Source: JL08 sp963765555 (GTDB lineage: Bacteria; Pseudomonadota; Alphaproteobacteria; Rhodobacterales; Rhodobacteraceae). Taken from it: a DNA stretch of 64,000 nucleotides. Shown here piece after piece: positions 44,195-53,481 of the stretch (position 1 is its first letter; every line of letters begins with the position of its first letter). Both the position numbers and the translations under genes were made by a program. The stretch covers positions 310,001-374,000 of the forward strand of contig CAVXWX010000001.1 of assembly GCA_963765555.1 (NCBI GenBank), given 5' to 3'. A model generated the notes under the pieces. It saw only the letters and a list, made by a program, of their open reading frames with translations, did not search any database and had not been told where the DNA came from.

Positions 44195-47159
44195 TTATTT
44201 TCCTTCAATAGTCAGCGCGTCGTTCACGAGGGCTGCTTGCTGGGCTTTGTGCTGAGAGGCGAGGCCGGTTGCGGGGGATGCCGCAGTGGCGCGGCCCACA
44301 TAGACGGGGCGTTTGTGCTTGGCCTTGATCCGGCCCAGAACCCATTCGATATTGGGTTCCATAAACGTCCACGCGCCTTGGTTCTTGGGTTCTTCCTGAC
44401 ACCAGACCACTTCGGCAGATTTGAACCGTTCCAGTTCGTTCACCATCGAAATGGCAGGGAACGGATAAAACTGTTCGACCCGCAGCAGGTAAATATCATC
44501 AATCCCGCGCGCATCGCGTTCTTCCAGCAGATCAAAATACACCTTGCCGGAACACAGCACGACGCGTTTGATCTTGTTGTCGGGTTTCAGCTTGGTGTCG
44601 GAATTGCCAAGCTGGGCATCATCCCACAACACACGGTGAAACGATGATCCTTCGGTGAATTCCTCGGCCTTGCTGACGGCCATCTTGTGGCGCAACAGGG
44701 ATTTCGGCGCCATGATGATCAGCGGTTTGCGGAAAGACCGGTGCACCTGACGGCGCAGGATATGGAAATAGTTGGCCGGTGTGGTGCAGTTGGCCACGAT
44801 CCAGTTGTCTTGCCCGCACATTTGCAGGAACCGTTCCAGACGGGCCGACGAATGTTCCGGGCCCTGGCCTTCGTATCCGTGGGGCAGCAGGCAAACCAGT
44901 CCGGACATGCGCAGCCATTTGCTTTCGCCCGAACTGATGAACTGATCAAACATGATCTGTGCGCCGTTGGCAAAGTCGCCGAACTGTGCTTCCCAGATGG
45001 TCAGCGCGTTTGGTTCCGCAAGGGAATAGCCGTATTCAAACCCAAGCACCGCGTATTCCGAAAGCATCGAGTTCGATGACTTCGTATTGCGACTGGCCTT
45101 TGCGCACATGGTTCAGCGGGTAATACCGTTCTTCGGTATCCTGATTGATGAAACCGGAATGGCGGTGGCTGAACGTCCCGCGTGTCGCATCCTGACCCGA
45201 CAGGCGCACTGGATAACCTTCGGACAGAAGCGAGCCAAAGGCCAAAGCCTCGCCCGTGGCCCAGTCAAACCCTGTGCCGGAGTCAAACATCGCTTTTTTG
45301 CTTTCCAGCAACCGGCCGACGGTTTTGTGCAACGGAAAATCGGCAGGTGCGGTTGTCAGGGCCTTGCCGACCTCTGCCAATGTCTGCGCAGGAATGGCGG
45401 TTTCGCCGCGTACATAGTCTTCCTTGTTGCTGCCCAGATGTGACCAGCGCCCATCCAGCCAGTCGGCCTTGTTGGGTTTGTAATCCTTACCCGCCTCGAA
45501 TTCATCGTTCAGAAACGCCTGAAAGGCTGTTTTCATATCCTCGATTTCGCCCTCGGGGATCAGGCCGTCTTTGACCAGACGTTCGGTGTAAAGCGATAGC
45601 GTGGTTTTGTGGGTTTTGATCTTCTTGTACATGATCGGGTTGGTGAACATGGGCTCGTCGCCCTCGTTGTGACCAAACCGGCGGTAGCAGAAGATATCCA
45701 GAACAACATCCTTGTGGAACTTCTGGCGGAATTCGGTGGCCACCTTGGCCGCGTGCACCACCGCCTCGGGATCGTCGCCGTTGACGTGGAAAATCGGTGC
45801 TTCGACCATCAGGGCGATATCGGTCGGGTAGGGGGAGGAGCGCGAAAAATGCGGCGCTGTGGTAAACCCGATCTGGTTGTTCACAATGATATGCATCGTG
45901 CCGCCTGTCTTGTGCCCCTTGAGGCCGGACAGGCCAAAGCCTTCGGCGACAACACCTTGTCCCGCAAAGGCCGCATCGCCGTGCAGCAGGATGGGCAGAA
46001 CCTTGGTGCGATCCGTATCGTTCAACTGGTCCTGTTTGGCGCGGGCCTTGCCCAGAACCACGGGGTTGACCGCCTCGAGGTGGCTGGGATTGGCCGTCAG
46101 CGACAGGTGGACCGAGTTGCCGTCGAATTCACGATCCGACGACGCGCCAAGGTGGTACTTCACATCGCCCGACCCATCGACATCTTCGGGTTTGAAACTG
46201 CCGCCCTGAAATTCGTTGAAAATCGCGCGGTAGGGTTTTTGCATCACGTTGGCCAGAACCGACAGGCGACCACGGTGGGGCATGCCGATAATGATGTCGC
46301 GCACACCCAGCGCGCCGCCGCGTTTAATGATCTGTTCCATCGCGGGGATCAGGCTTTCGCCACCATCCAGACCGAACCGTTTGGTGCCCATGTATTTGAC
46401 ATGCAGGAACTTTTCGAACCCTTCGGCCTCGACCATCTTGTTCAGGATCGCCTTGCGGCCTTCGCGGGTAAACCGGATTTCCTTGTCCAGTCCTTCAATC
46501 CGTTCTTTCAGCCAGCTGGCTTCTTCGGGGTTGGAAATGTGCATGTACTGCAGGGCAAATGTGCCGCAATAGGTGCGTTTCACGATCTCGACGATCTGGC
46601 GCATTGACGCCACTTGCAGGCCCAGCACGTTGTCGATGAAAATCGGACGATCCATATCGGCTTCGCTGAACCCGTAGGATTTGGGATCAAGTTCGGGGTG
46701 CGGCTTCATCTCGCGCATGCCCAGCGGGTCCAGATCGGCGACAAGATGGCCGCGAATACGGTAGGCGCGGATGATCATCAGGGCGCGGATGCTGTCCAGA
46801 ACCGCGCGTTTAATTGCGTCTTCGCTGACGTCGGCACCGGTTTCCGCAGCCTTGGCCGCGATCTTTTTGCCTGCACTGTCGGCCTCGACACTGGGGGCCG
46901 CCCAATCGCCGTTCAGCGCGGTCGTCAGATCATCTGTCGGGGCAGGGGGCCAATCGGTGCGCGCCCAAGACGGGCCGGATGCCTCTTTCTTGATGTCCAG
47001 ATCGGCATCGCCCAACGCCTTGAAGAATTCGGCCCACGCCGCATCGACCGCGTTCGGATCATTGGCGTATTGCGCGTAAAGCTGTTCCAGATATTCCGAA
47101 TTGTGCCCCTGCATGAAAGACGAGGCATGGAACTGGTCGTTGGTGGGTTGTTCGGTCAT
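44195..47159 (-). pseudogene. sucA: 2-oxoglutarate dehydrogenase E1, one apparent +1 frameshift
   Basis: It starts at 47159 (MTEQPTNDQFHASSFMQGHN). Motifs include DPLGMREMKPHPELDPKSYG, DIIIGMPHRGRLSVLANVM, the thiamine-diphosphate region HGDAAFAGQGVVAEG, and FCYRRFGHNEGDEP. After RKGQSQYEVI the frame shifts near 45072, and the remainder continues SMLSEYAVLGFEYGYSL to the stop at 44195. Removing one base gives 987 residues, the expected length. E1 decarboxylates 2-oxoglutarate on ThDP and succinylates E2. odhB follows three bases later. Only one base separates this from an intact core TCA gene. Confidence 0.92.
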
Positions 47160-47202
47160 ATCTGGACCCCAATTCAAAAAAATGTGGACACAAAGAGTCA
47201 TA

Positions 47203-47229
47203 CCCGCCCCGCATCCTGTGCGGGGCGGG
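47203..47229. other. Strong GC-rich hairpin between sucD and sucA
   Basis: CCCGCCCCGCA (47203-47213) pairs perfectly with TGCGGGGCGGG (47219-47229) around TCCTG. It lies 9 bases after the sucD stop and about 45 bases before the sucA start. No T run follows on the minus strand, so it looks like an mRNA-stability or processing element inside the operon rather than a full terminator. Confidence 0.65.
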
Positions 47230-47238
47230 ATATTTCAG

Positions 47239-48120
47239 TTACCCGATCGCTTCCAAAACCGCCTCGCCCAAGCTTGCGGGGCTTTCGGCTACGACGATAC
47301 CGGCGCTGCGCATGGCTTCGATCTTGCTTTCCGCGTCGCCCTTGCCACCGGCCACGATGGCACCTGCATGGCCCATGCGCCGGCCCGGAGGCGCGGTGCG
47401 GCCCGCGATGAAGCCGGCGGTGGGTTTCCAGCGGCCTTTTTTCTTTTCGTCGGCCAGAAACTGTGCGGCTTCTTCTTCGGCGCTGCCGCCGATTTCACCG
47501 ATCATGATGATGCTTTGTGTTTCGGGATCGGCCAGAAACATTTCCAGAATATCGATATGTTCGGTGCCTTTGATCGGGTCGCCCCCGATACCGACGGCGG
47601 TGGACTGGCCAAGGCCGCTGTCGGATGTCTGTTTCACCGCCTCGTAGGTCAGCGTGCCGGAACGGGACACAACACCGCACGATCCGCGTTTGTGGATGTG
47701 GCCGGGCATGATGCCGATCTTGCAGGCATCCGGTGTAATCACACCGGGGCAATTGGGGCCGACAAGGCGCGATTTCGATCCGTCCAGCGCGCGTTTGACC
47801 CGCATCATATCCAGCACCGGAATGCCTTCGGTGATGCAGATGATCAGTTCCATTTCCGCATCAATCGCTTCAAGGATCGAATCCGCGGCAAAGGGGGGCG
47901 GGACATAGATGACAGACGCATTCGCGCCGGTGGTGTGCATCGCTTCGTGCACGGAATTGAACACCGGCAGGTCCAGATGGGTGCTGCCGCCTTTGCCGGG
48001 GGTCACGCCGCCGACCATTTTGGTGCCGTAGGCGATGGCCTGTTCCGAATGGAACGTGCCTTGCGAGCCGGTGAGGCCCTGACAGATGACTTTGGTGTTT
48101 TCGTCGATGAGAATGGCCAT
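47239..48120 (-). CDS. sucD: Succinyl-CoA ligase, alpha subunit
   Basis: A 293-residue protein with a CoA-binding Rossmann fold at the N-terminus (TKVICQGLTGSQGTFHSEQA, GGVTPGKGGSTHLDLPVFN). The active-site region is SRSGTLTYEAVKQTSDSGLG, then GIGGDPIKGTEHIDILE. The phosphorylated His is in RMGHAGAIVAGGKGDAESK. With SucC it converts succinyl-CoA to succinate with nucleoside triphosphate formation. It follows an unrelated exported protein gene by 11 bases. Confidence 0.96.
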   Translation of the reverse strand: MAILIDENTKVICQGLTGSQGTFHSEQAIAYGTKMVGGVTPGKGGSTHLDLPVFNSVHEAMHTTGANASVIYVPPPFAADSILEAIDAEMELIICITEGIPVLDMMRVKRALDGSKSRLVGPNCPGVITPDACKIGIMPGHIHKRGSCGVVSRSGTLTYEAVKQTSDSGLGQSTAVGIGGDPIKGTEHIDILEMFLADPETQSIIMIGEIGGSAEEEAAQFLADEKKKGRWKPTAGFIAGRTAPPGRRMGHAGAIVAGGKGDAESKIEAMRSAGIVVAESPASLGEAVLEAIG

Positions 48121-48131
48121 TTGGTGGCTCC

Positions 48132-48629
48132 TTAATTGCGAATTGGCAGCATTTCGACGTGGAGGTAAAGTATTGAACCCCGTTGTTTTGCGCCGTTGTG
48201 AAGAATGACGGATGCATTTTGTTCTCCGAATCTTCCTACGTTGCCAACTTCAGTTTTTTGCATAGTTGGAAAGACTTCAGAAAATGCAGCCAATATAATG
48301 TCTATGTCTTCGGCAGATCCAAAAACCAAAGAGCAAGTGTTGCCGTAGTTAGGGACAGCCTTAATTTTGATGGACGCGTCCCTTCCGGGCAGAAACCAAG
48401 TTCCTGAGCTTGCTTGTTCAAAACCAAGACCTATGAGCGTATCGGTTGGATTTTCAAATGATGGCAGTGATCCGCCGCAAACTCCCGTGAACAGATTCAA
48501 GGCCGATGCGGTCTCCATTGTCACCCAGCCATCGCTGTTGACAACTGTTTGGGCAATTGCGGGCGTATAGCAGCCGAGAATTGAAAGCAGGCTGAAAGTT
48601 AACCTTTTTTGAAAGAGACGAAAACTCAC
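48132..48629 (-). CDS. Exported hypothetical protein inserted between sucC and sucD
   Basis: A 165-residue protein starting at a GTG that overlaps the sucC stop (GTGA). A signal peptide covers about 1-27 (MSFRLFQKRLTFSLLSILGC, then TPAIAQT). The mature part holds two cysteines (GVCGGSLP and NTCSLVFG) that could form a periplasmic disulfide, and ends LYLHVEMLPIRN. Its AT content is clearly above that of sucC and sucD. No family is recognised. Its place inside an otherwise cytoplasmic TCA operon is unexpected for a secreted protein. Confidence 0.7.
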   Translation of the reverse strand: MSFRLFQKRLTFSLLSILGCYTPAIAQTVVNSDGWVTMETASALNLFTGVCGGSLPSFENPTDTLIGLGFEQASSGTWFLPGRDASIKIKAVPNYGNTCSLVFGSAEDIDIILAAFSEVFPTMQKTEVGNVGRFGEQNASVILHNGAKQRGSILYLHVEMLPIRN

Positions 48630-49819
48630 CCTTTAACCGCCTTCACGATCTTTTCGGCGCCATCGCGCAGATCATCTGCGGCAATCACGTCCACATCGGA
48701 ATTGTTGATGATGGCCTTGCCTTCTTCGACCTTGGTGCCTTCCAGACGGACAACCAGCGGTACTTTCAAACCCACCTCTTTCACGGCAGATACAACGCCT
48801 TCGGCGATCACATCACAGCGCATGATGCCGCCGAAGATGTTGACCAGAATGCCTTTGACGTTGGGATCGGACGTAATGATTTTGAACGCTTCGGTGACCT
48901 TTTCCTTGGTCGCGCCGCCGCCCACATCCAGAAAGTTGGCCGGTTCCGCGCCATAAAGTTTGATGATGTCCATCGTCGCCATGGCAAGGCCCGCGCCGTT
49001 GACCATACAGCCGATTTCACCGTCCAGCGCGATATAGTTCAGATCGTATTTGGACGCGGCCAGTTCTTTGGGGTCTTCTTCGGTTTCGTCGCGCAATTCC
49101 GCGATATCGGAATGGCGGTAGATCGCGTTGCCATCAAACCCCATCTTGGCGTCCAGACATTTCAGATCGCCCTTGTCGGTCACGATCAGCGGGTTGATTT
49201 CCAGCATTTCCATGTCTTTTTCGGAAAACATTTTATAAAGCGTGCCCATCAAGGCCACGCATTGTTTGACCTGCGCGCCTTTCAGACCCAAAGAAAATGC
49301 AATGCGGCGCCCGTGAAACGCCTGATAGCCTGTCGCAGGATCAACACTGAACGACAGGATTTTTTCCGGTGTGCTTGCGGCCACCTCTTCGATGTCCATG
49401 CCGCCCTCTGTCGAGCAGACAAAAGAAATGCGGCTGGTCTGACGATCCACCAGAAGGGCCAGATACAGTTCCGTTTCGATGCCGGACCCGTCTTCGATGT
49501 AGATGCGGTTGACCTGCTTGCCTGCCGGACCGGTCTGGTGCGTGACCAAGGTCCGCCCCAGCATTTTCTTGGCTTCCTGCGCGGCTTCTTCCACCGACTT
49601 GGTCAGGCGGACACCGCCTTTTTCTCCGGCGTCGGCTTCTTTAAAGCTGCCCTTGCCACGGCCACCGGCGTGGATCTGAGCCTTGACCACCCACAACGGA
49701 CCGTCCATTTCGCCTGCGGCGGTTTTGGCGTCTTCCGCCCTTAACACGACCCGTCCGTCCGAGACTGGTGCGCCGTAACTGCGCAACAGTGCTTTTGCCT
49801 GATACTCGTGGATGTTCAT
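48626..49819 (-). CDS. sucC: Succinyl-CoA ligase, beta subunit
   Basis: A 397-residue ATP-grasp protein starting MNIHEYQAKALLRSYGAPVS. Nucleotide-binding and subunit-interface segments include KAQIHAGGRGKGSFKEADAG, EINPLIVTDKGDLKCLDAKM and FLDVGGGATKEKVTEAFKII. It is the first gene of the suc/odh operon. Two copies of the palindrome TGTGATCACA lie 109-139 bases upstream of its start. Confidence 0.96.
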   Translation of the reverse strand: MNIHEYQAKALLRSYGAPVSDGRVVLRAEDAKTAAGEMDGPLWVVKAQIHAGGRGKGSFKEADAGEKGGVRLTKSVEEAAQEAKKMLGRTLVTHQTGPAGKQVNRIYIEDGSGIETELYLALLVDRQTSRISFVCSTEGGMDIEEVAASTPEKILSFSVDPATGYQAFHGRRIAFSLGLKGAQVKQCVALMGTLYKMFSEKDMEMLEINPLIVTDKGDLKCLDAKMGFDGNAIYRHSDIAELRDETEEDPKELAASKYDLNYIALDGEIGCMVNGAGLAMATMDIIKLYGAEPANFLDVGGGATKEKVTEAFKIITSDPNVKGILVNIFGGIMRCDVIAEGVVSAVKEVGLKVPLVVRLEGTKVEEGKAIINNSDVDVIAADDLRDGAEKIVKAVKG

Positions 49820-49927
49820 CAAATCTGTCCCGTCTAGCTGCAATTATCTGCCTATAGTCGCGTGTTCGTCAGATAATTAAATGCCATTTTGCCGCAGTGG
49901 CGGCTTTTTGACTAGAAAAGCGACATT

Positions 49928-49958
49928 TGTGATCACAGGGAAAAATGGTGTGATCACA
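49928..49958. promoter_or_regulatory. Paired TGTGATCACA operators upstream of sucC
   Basis: Two identical perfect 10-base palindromes, at 49928-49937 and 49949-49958, with starts 21 bases apart (two helical turns). The same pair occurs upstream of sdhC. CRP sites need a six-base spacer between TGTGA and TCACA, absent here. The outer form TTGT-N4-ACAA would suit a GntR/FadR-type dimer, which is only a suggestion. Confidence 0.6.
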
Positions 49959-50075
49959 AAATTTTGGAGCGGTCAGATTTGCAAGGTGATTCGCTGCTTG
50001 TTTTGCGGTGCGAACAGGGGTTTCGGGCGGATATTGACTGTCCGCTTCCAATGCCGAACCGGATTTGCGCACAAA

Positions 50076-50101
50076 AAAACGCCCGTCGAAACGGGCGTTT
50101 T
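50076..50101 (-). terminator. Rho-independent terminator of mdh
   Basis: AAAACGCCCGT (50076-50086) pairs with ACGGGCGTTTT (50091-50101) around CGAA. Read on the minus strand it is followed by a run of seven T residues (50079-50073). It separates mdh from the suc operon although both run the same way. Confidence 0.92.
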
Positions 50102-50125
50102 CCAAATCAATTGAAGGCTCAGAGA

Positions 50126-51088
50126 TCAGGCGAGGCTTGGATCAATCTCTTTACAGGCGGCAACAAGGCCTTTCACGGCGTCGACAGATTTGTCGAACAT
50201 TGCCTGTTCGTCCTTGTTCATCTTGATGTCTACGACGCGTTCAATGCCACCGGCACCAATCACTGTCGGAACCCCGACATAGAACCCTTTCAGCCCGTAA
50301 GCGCCATCAACATACGCAGCACAGGGCAGCACGCGTTTCTGGTCTTTCAGATAGGCTTCGGCCATTTCGATGGCAGATGTGGCTGGTGCATAAAACGCGG
50401 AGCCTGTTTTCAGCAGGCCAACGATTTCGGCGCCGCCGTCACGGGTGCGCTGTACAATGGCGTCCAGTTTTTCCTGCGTGGTCCAGCCCATTTTGACCAG
50501 ATCAGGCAAAGGGATACCTGCAACCGTTGAATAGCGCGTCAGCGGCACCATCGTATCTCCGTGTCCGCCCAGCACAAAAGCTGTCACATCGCGCATGCTT
50601 ACGTCAAATTCCGACGCAAGGAAGTGGCGGAAGCGCGCACTGTCCAGAACGCCCGCCATGCCGCAGACTTTTTCATGCGGCAGGCCGGAAAATTCGCGCA
50701 AGGCCCAAACCATCGCATCCAGCGGGTTGGTAATGCAGATGACAAATGCGTTGGGGGCGTGCGCCGCAATGCCTTCGCCAACCGACTTCATGACTTTCAG
50801 GTTGATGCCGAGCAGGTCATCGCGGCTCATCCCCGGTTTGCGCGGGACGCCAGCGGTGACGATACATACGTCTGCACCTGCGATATCGGCGTAAGACTGC
50901 GTGCCCGACAATGTCGCATCAAACCCTTCAGAAGGTCCGGATTCGGCGATGTCCAGTGCTTTGCCCTCGGGCGTGCCTTCTGCGATGTCGAAAAGAACGA
51001 CGTCGCCAAGTTCTTTCAAAGCTGCAAGGTGGGCGAGCGTGCCGCCGATCTGACCTGCGCCGATCAGGGCAATTTTGGGTCTGGCCAT
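50126..51088 (-). CDS. mdh: Malate dehydrogenase
   Basis: A 320-residue LDH-like malate dehydrogenase. The NAD fold is KIALIGAGQIGGTLAHLAAL, the substrate loop is TAGVPRKPGMSRDDLL, and the catalytic His is in LGGHGDTMVPLTRYS; MAGVLDSARFRHFLA is also diagnostic. It oxidises malate to oxaloacetate. The start at 51088 is set by the conserved MARPKIALIG opening. It has its own terminator and is therefore transcribed separately from the suc genes that follow. Confidence 0.96.
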   Translation of the reverse strand: MARPKIALIGAGQIGGTLAHLAALKELGDVVLFDIAEGTPEGKALDIAESGPSEGFDATLSGTQSYADIAGADVCIVTAGVPRKPGMSRDDLLGINLKVMKSVGEGIAAHAPNAFVICITNPLDAMVWALREFSGLPHEKVCGMAGVLDSARFRHFLASEFDVSMRDVTAFVLGGHGDTMVPLTRYSTVAGIPLPDLVKMGWTTQEKLDAIVQRTRDGGAEIVGLLKTGSAFYAPATSAIEMAEAYLKDQKRVLPCAAYVDGAYGLKGFYVGVPTVIGAGGIERVVDIKMNKDEQAMFDKSVDAVKGLVAACKEIDPSLA

Positions 51089-51255
51089 GGAATATGTCTC
51101 CGGTCCGTTTGGTTGGTGAAATTTGGTCGCTTGCGTAGTCCCAAATGTGTCAGGGCGCAAGGGTGCTGCGGTGCGGCACAAATGAACGCGGGCCCTGTTC
51201 GCGTGGCGCGAATGGCGCTAAAGCCCGTCGCAGACCAAGAAAATGAGGCTGCTTC

Positions 51256-52011
51256 GTGCTGGTACTGGATTGGACGTTTTTTGCGATTGCGGGGCCTGCG
51301 GTGGTGTTTGCGGGCGTGTCCAAGGCCGGTTTCGGATCTGGCGCGGCCTTTGCGGCAGCAACGATTCTGGCGCTGGTGATCGAGCCGGGGCAGGCGTTGG
51401 CAATCATGTTGCCGTTGTTGATGCTGATCGACGCGGTGACATTGCGGCCCTATTGGAAAAAGTGGAGCTGGCCCGATGCAAAGGTTCTGATCTTCGGGGG
51501 TGTGCCCGGTGTCGCGCTGGGGGCTGCCCTTTACCGCGTTGCGGATCCGGATGTGTTCCGCTTGTTGATCGGCGGTATCTCGATTGCGTTTGTGGTTTGG
51601 CAAATTGCCCAAGCTCGCGGCCTGATCCGCCCTGTGCGGGACCGCCTGCCGCTTTGGGCCGGTTGGCTTGCCGGAGGTGTTGCGGGGTTTACCAGCTTTG
51701 TCAGTCACGCGGGCGGGCCACCTGCGGCGGTTTACCTATTATCACAAAAACTAGGGAAAACAGGATTTCAGGCCACCACAGTGTTGCTGTTCTGGGCTAT
51801 CAACATCGCCAAATTTATACCTTACGCGTTTCTGGGCATGTTCACATGGCAAACGGCGCAAGCCAATCTTGTGCTTGCGCCGTTTGCCATGTTTGGCGCG
51901 TGGCTGGGAGTGAAAGCGCACCGTTTGGTGCCAGAACGTATCTTTTTCGGGCTGACCTACGTGTTGCTGGTGGTCACGGGCAGCAAGCTGATCTGGGATG
52001 GACTGTTTTAG
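51256..52011 (+). CDS. TauE/SafE family transporter
   Basis: A 251-residue membrane protein with about eight helices, starting at a GTG. The two TauE/SafE half-repeats are visible: AIAGPAVVFAGVSKAGFGSG near the start, and AGVAGFTSFVSHAGGPPAAVYLLSQ-type sequence in the second half (HAGGPPA). The family exports sulfite, sulfoacetate or related anions, but the substrate cannot be read from sequence. It is convergent with a small exported protein gene, stops overlapping by four bases. Confidence 0.85.
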   Translation: MLVLDWTFFAIAGPAVVFAGVSKAGFGSGAAFAAATILALVIEPGQALAIMLPLLMLIDAVTLRPYWKKWSWPDAKVLIFGGVPGVALGAALYRVADPDVFRLLIGGISIAFVVWQIAQARGLIRPVRDRLPLWAGWLAGGVAGFTSFVSHAGGPPAAVYLLSQKLGKTGFQATTVLLFWAINIAKFIPYAFLGMFTWQTAQANLVLAPFAMFGAWLGVKAHRLVPERIFFGLTYVLLVVTGSKLIWDGLF

Positions 52012-52331
52012 GCGTCACTTCCGTCGTCAGGCAGGGTTTCTGCGAGCGTTTCAAACGCGTCGCCCGAGGCCACAAGGCAGGTAACCCCATTGGGTGTGGT
52101 GACGGTGATCGTCCAAGAGCCTGTTGTGCGCGCGGCAAAAAGTTCGACGATGGCGTTGTTTTGCCCCAATCCGATGCTTTGCCGGGTTTCGCCATAACCG
52201 GACGCAAGGCGCTCGATAACCAGATCGCGCGGGCCGCAATTGCGCGCGGTTTGCGCCTGTGCCAATTCAAACCAGGCAAAGAACAGACAAAACCCCAGGG
52301 CGGCGGTTTTCAAAGTCAGATCGTTTTTCAA
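52008..52331 (-). CDS. Small exported protein, unknown function
   Basis: 107 residues from a TTG at 52331, chosen because AGGAGA precedes it at about eight bases and a signal peptide follows (TLKTAALGFCLFFAWFELAQ, cut near AQA). The mature part of about 80 residues has two cysteines (RNCGPRDLV and GVTCLVASG) and a conserved-looking core GETRQSIGLGQNNAIVELFA and GSWTITVTTPNG. The role is unknown. The frame extends to 52547 but the extra sequence is Arg-rich and unsupported. The 285 bases up to mcl2 hold no gene I can support. Confidence 0.7.
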   Translation of the reverse strand: MKNDLTLKTAALGFCLFFAWFELAQAQTARNCGPRDLVIERLASGYGETRQSIGLGQNNAIVELFAARTTGSWTITVTTPNGVTCLVASGDAFETLAETLPDDGSDA

Positions 52332-52616
52332 GCGGTGTCTCCTGTGCCGTGGTTCCCTTGCAATCCGTGCCGCAATGGCAATTCTTTCGGCCGATGCGGG
52401 CCGGAAAAACAGGGTTCTGATCAACTTGAGTAAGTGCTTGAAAGCATGCTGCTTAAGACTTTGAAGAATGGTTAACGCGGCGGGCGCAGGGGGAGAAAAG
52501 GGCCGACGTTCAGACCGGCGAGCACGCGAATTGCTGCGCCGCGGCAAGAAATCTCTTGAATATTCAGCTGAAAAATGGCCCTTTCGGGCGCAAATCCACG
52601 CCAGAAAGCTGCTGAA

Positions 52617-53474
52617 ATGAACACAAAACTGCGCCCCTACCGTTCTGTCCTGTACATCCCCGCGTCTAAACCCCGCGCGATGGAAAAGGCCAAATCGCTG
52701 GCCGTTGATGCCATAATTTTCGATCTGGAAGACGCGGTTGCGATCGATGAAAAAGACAACGCACGCGAGGCTTTGAAGCAGGCGCTCAGCGAAGGCGGTT
52801 TTGGCCCGCGCATGCGGATTGTGCGCATCAATGCCTTGGATACGGACTGGGGTATCAAGGATGCGAAAGCCGTTGCAGACATGCAGGCAGACGCGGTTTT
52901 ACTGCCCAAAGTGAATCACCCCGACGATCTGGATGCCTTGGCGTCGATCACGGGTGATCTGCCGATCTGGGCGATGATGGAAACGCCGCGCGGTATCTTG
53001 AACGCGGCGGAAATTGCAGCGCATCCAAAACTTGAAGGTTTCGTGATGGGCACAAACGACCTTGCCAAAGATTTGCAAAGCCGCGCGCGCCCCGACCGTT
53101 TGCCGATGATGGCGTCGCTGGGTCTGTGCCTGTTGTCGGCCAAAGCCGAGGGTGTTGTGATTGTTGACGGCGTCTTCAATGCCTTCAAGGATGACGAAGG
53201 GCTGTTGGCAGAATGTGAACAGGGCCGGGATATGGGGTTTGACGGCAAAACGCTGATCCATCCGGCACAGGTTTCGATCGCCAATACGGCATTTGCGCCG
53301 ACCGAAGCGGAAATTGATCTTGCGCGTCGCCAGATTGATGCATTCGAAGAAGCAATCGCCGCAGGCCAAGCCGTTGCGGTGGTTGACGGACGGATTGTAG
53401 AAAATCTGCACGTTGCAACTGCACGTGAAATACTGGCAAAAGCAGAGTCAATCAAAGCCCTCGCAGCGGAGTGA
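52617..53474 (+). CDS. mcl2: (3S)-malyl-CoA thioesterase / HpcH-HpaI aldolase family
   Basis: A 285-residue member of the citrate lyase beta-subunit/malyl-CoA lyase family: YRSVLYIPASKPRAMEKAKS, DAIIFDLEDAVAIDEKDNAR, RINALDTDWG, WAMMETPRGILNAAEI, FVMGTNDLAKDLQ and GFDGKTLIHPAQVSIAN. The metal-binding Glu/Asp and the Arg of RINA are present. The short length and position two genes from mch point to Mcl2, which hydrolyses (3S)-malyl-CoA to malate in the ethylmalonyl-CoA pathway, rather than the longer Mcl1 lyase. Assignment between the two activities is by context and memory. Confidence 0.82.
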   Translation: MNTKLRPYRSVLYIPASKPRAMEKAKSLAVDAIIFDLEDAVAIDEKDNAREALKQALSEGGFGPRMRIVRINALDTDWGIKDAKAVADMQADAVLLPKVNHPDDLDALASITGDLPIWAMMETPRGILNAAEIAAHPKLEGFVMGTNDLAKDLQSRARPDRLPMMASLGLCLLSAKAEGVVIVDGVFNAFKDDEGLLAECEQGRDMGFDGKTLIHPAQVSIANTAFAPTEAEIDLARRQIDAFEEAIAAGQAVAVVDGRIVENLHVATAREILAKAESIKALAAE

Positions 53475-53481
53475 CCCGAAA

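Larger units (their letters stand above)
49820..50125. promoter_or_regulatory. Intergenic region with the sucC promoter, between mdh and sucC
   Basis: 306 bases without a supported gene. From the mdh side it holds the mdh terminator (50076-50101), about 110 bases of unmarked sequence, the two TGTGATCACA operators (49928-49958), and about 100 AT-rich bases before sucC where the promoter must lie. I could not pick one convincing -35/-10 pair. Confidence 0.6.

Noticed and set aside
43919..45072. Programmed ribosomal frameshifting in odhB and sucA
   Set aside because: No slippery heptamer followed by a stem or pseudoknot is visible, and similar single-base breaks occur in unrelated genes, so an indel explains them better.
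49928..49958. CRP (cAMP receptor) sites
   Set aside because: CRP sites have six bases between TGTGA and TCACA; here the halves abut.
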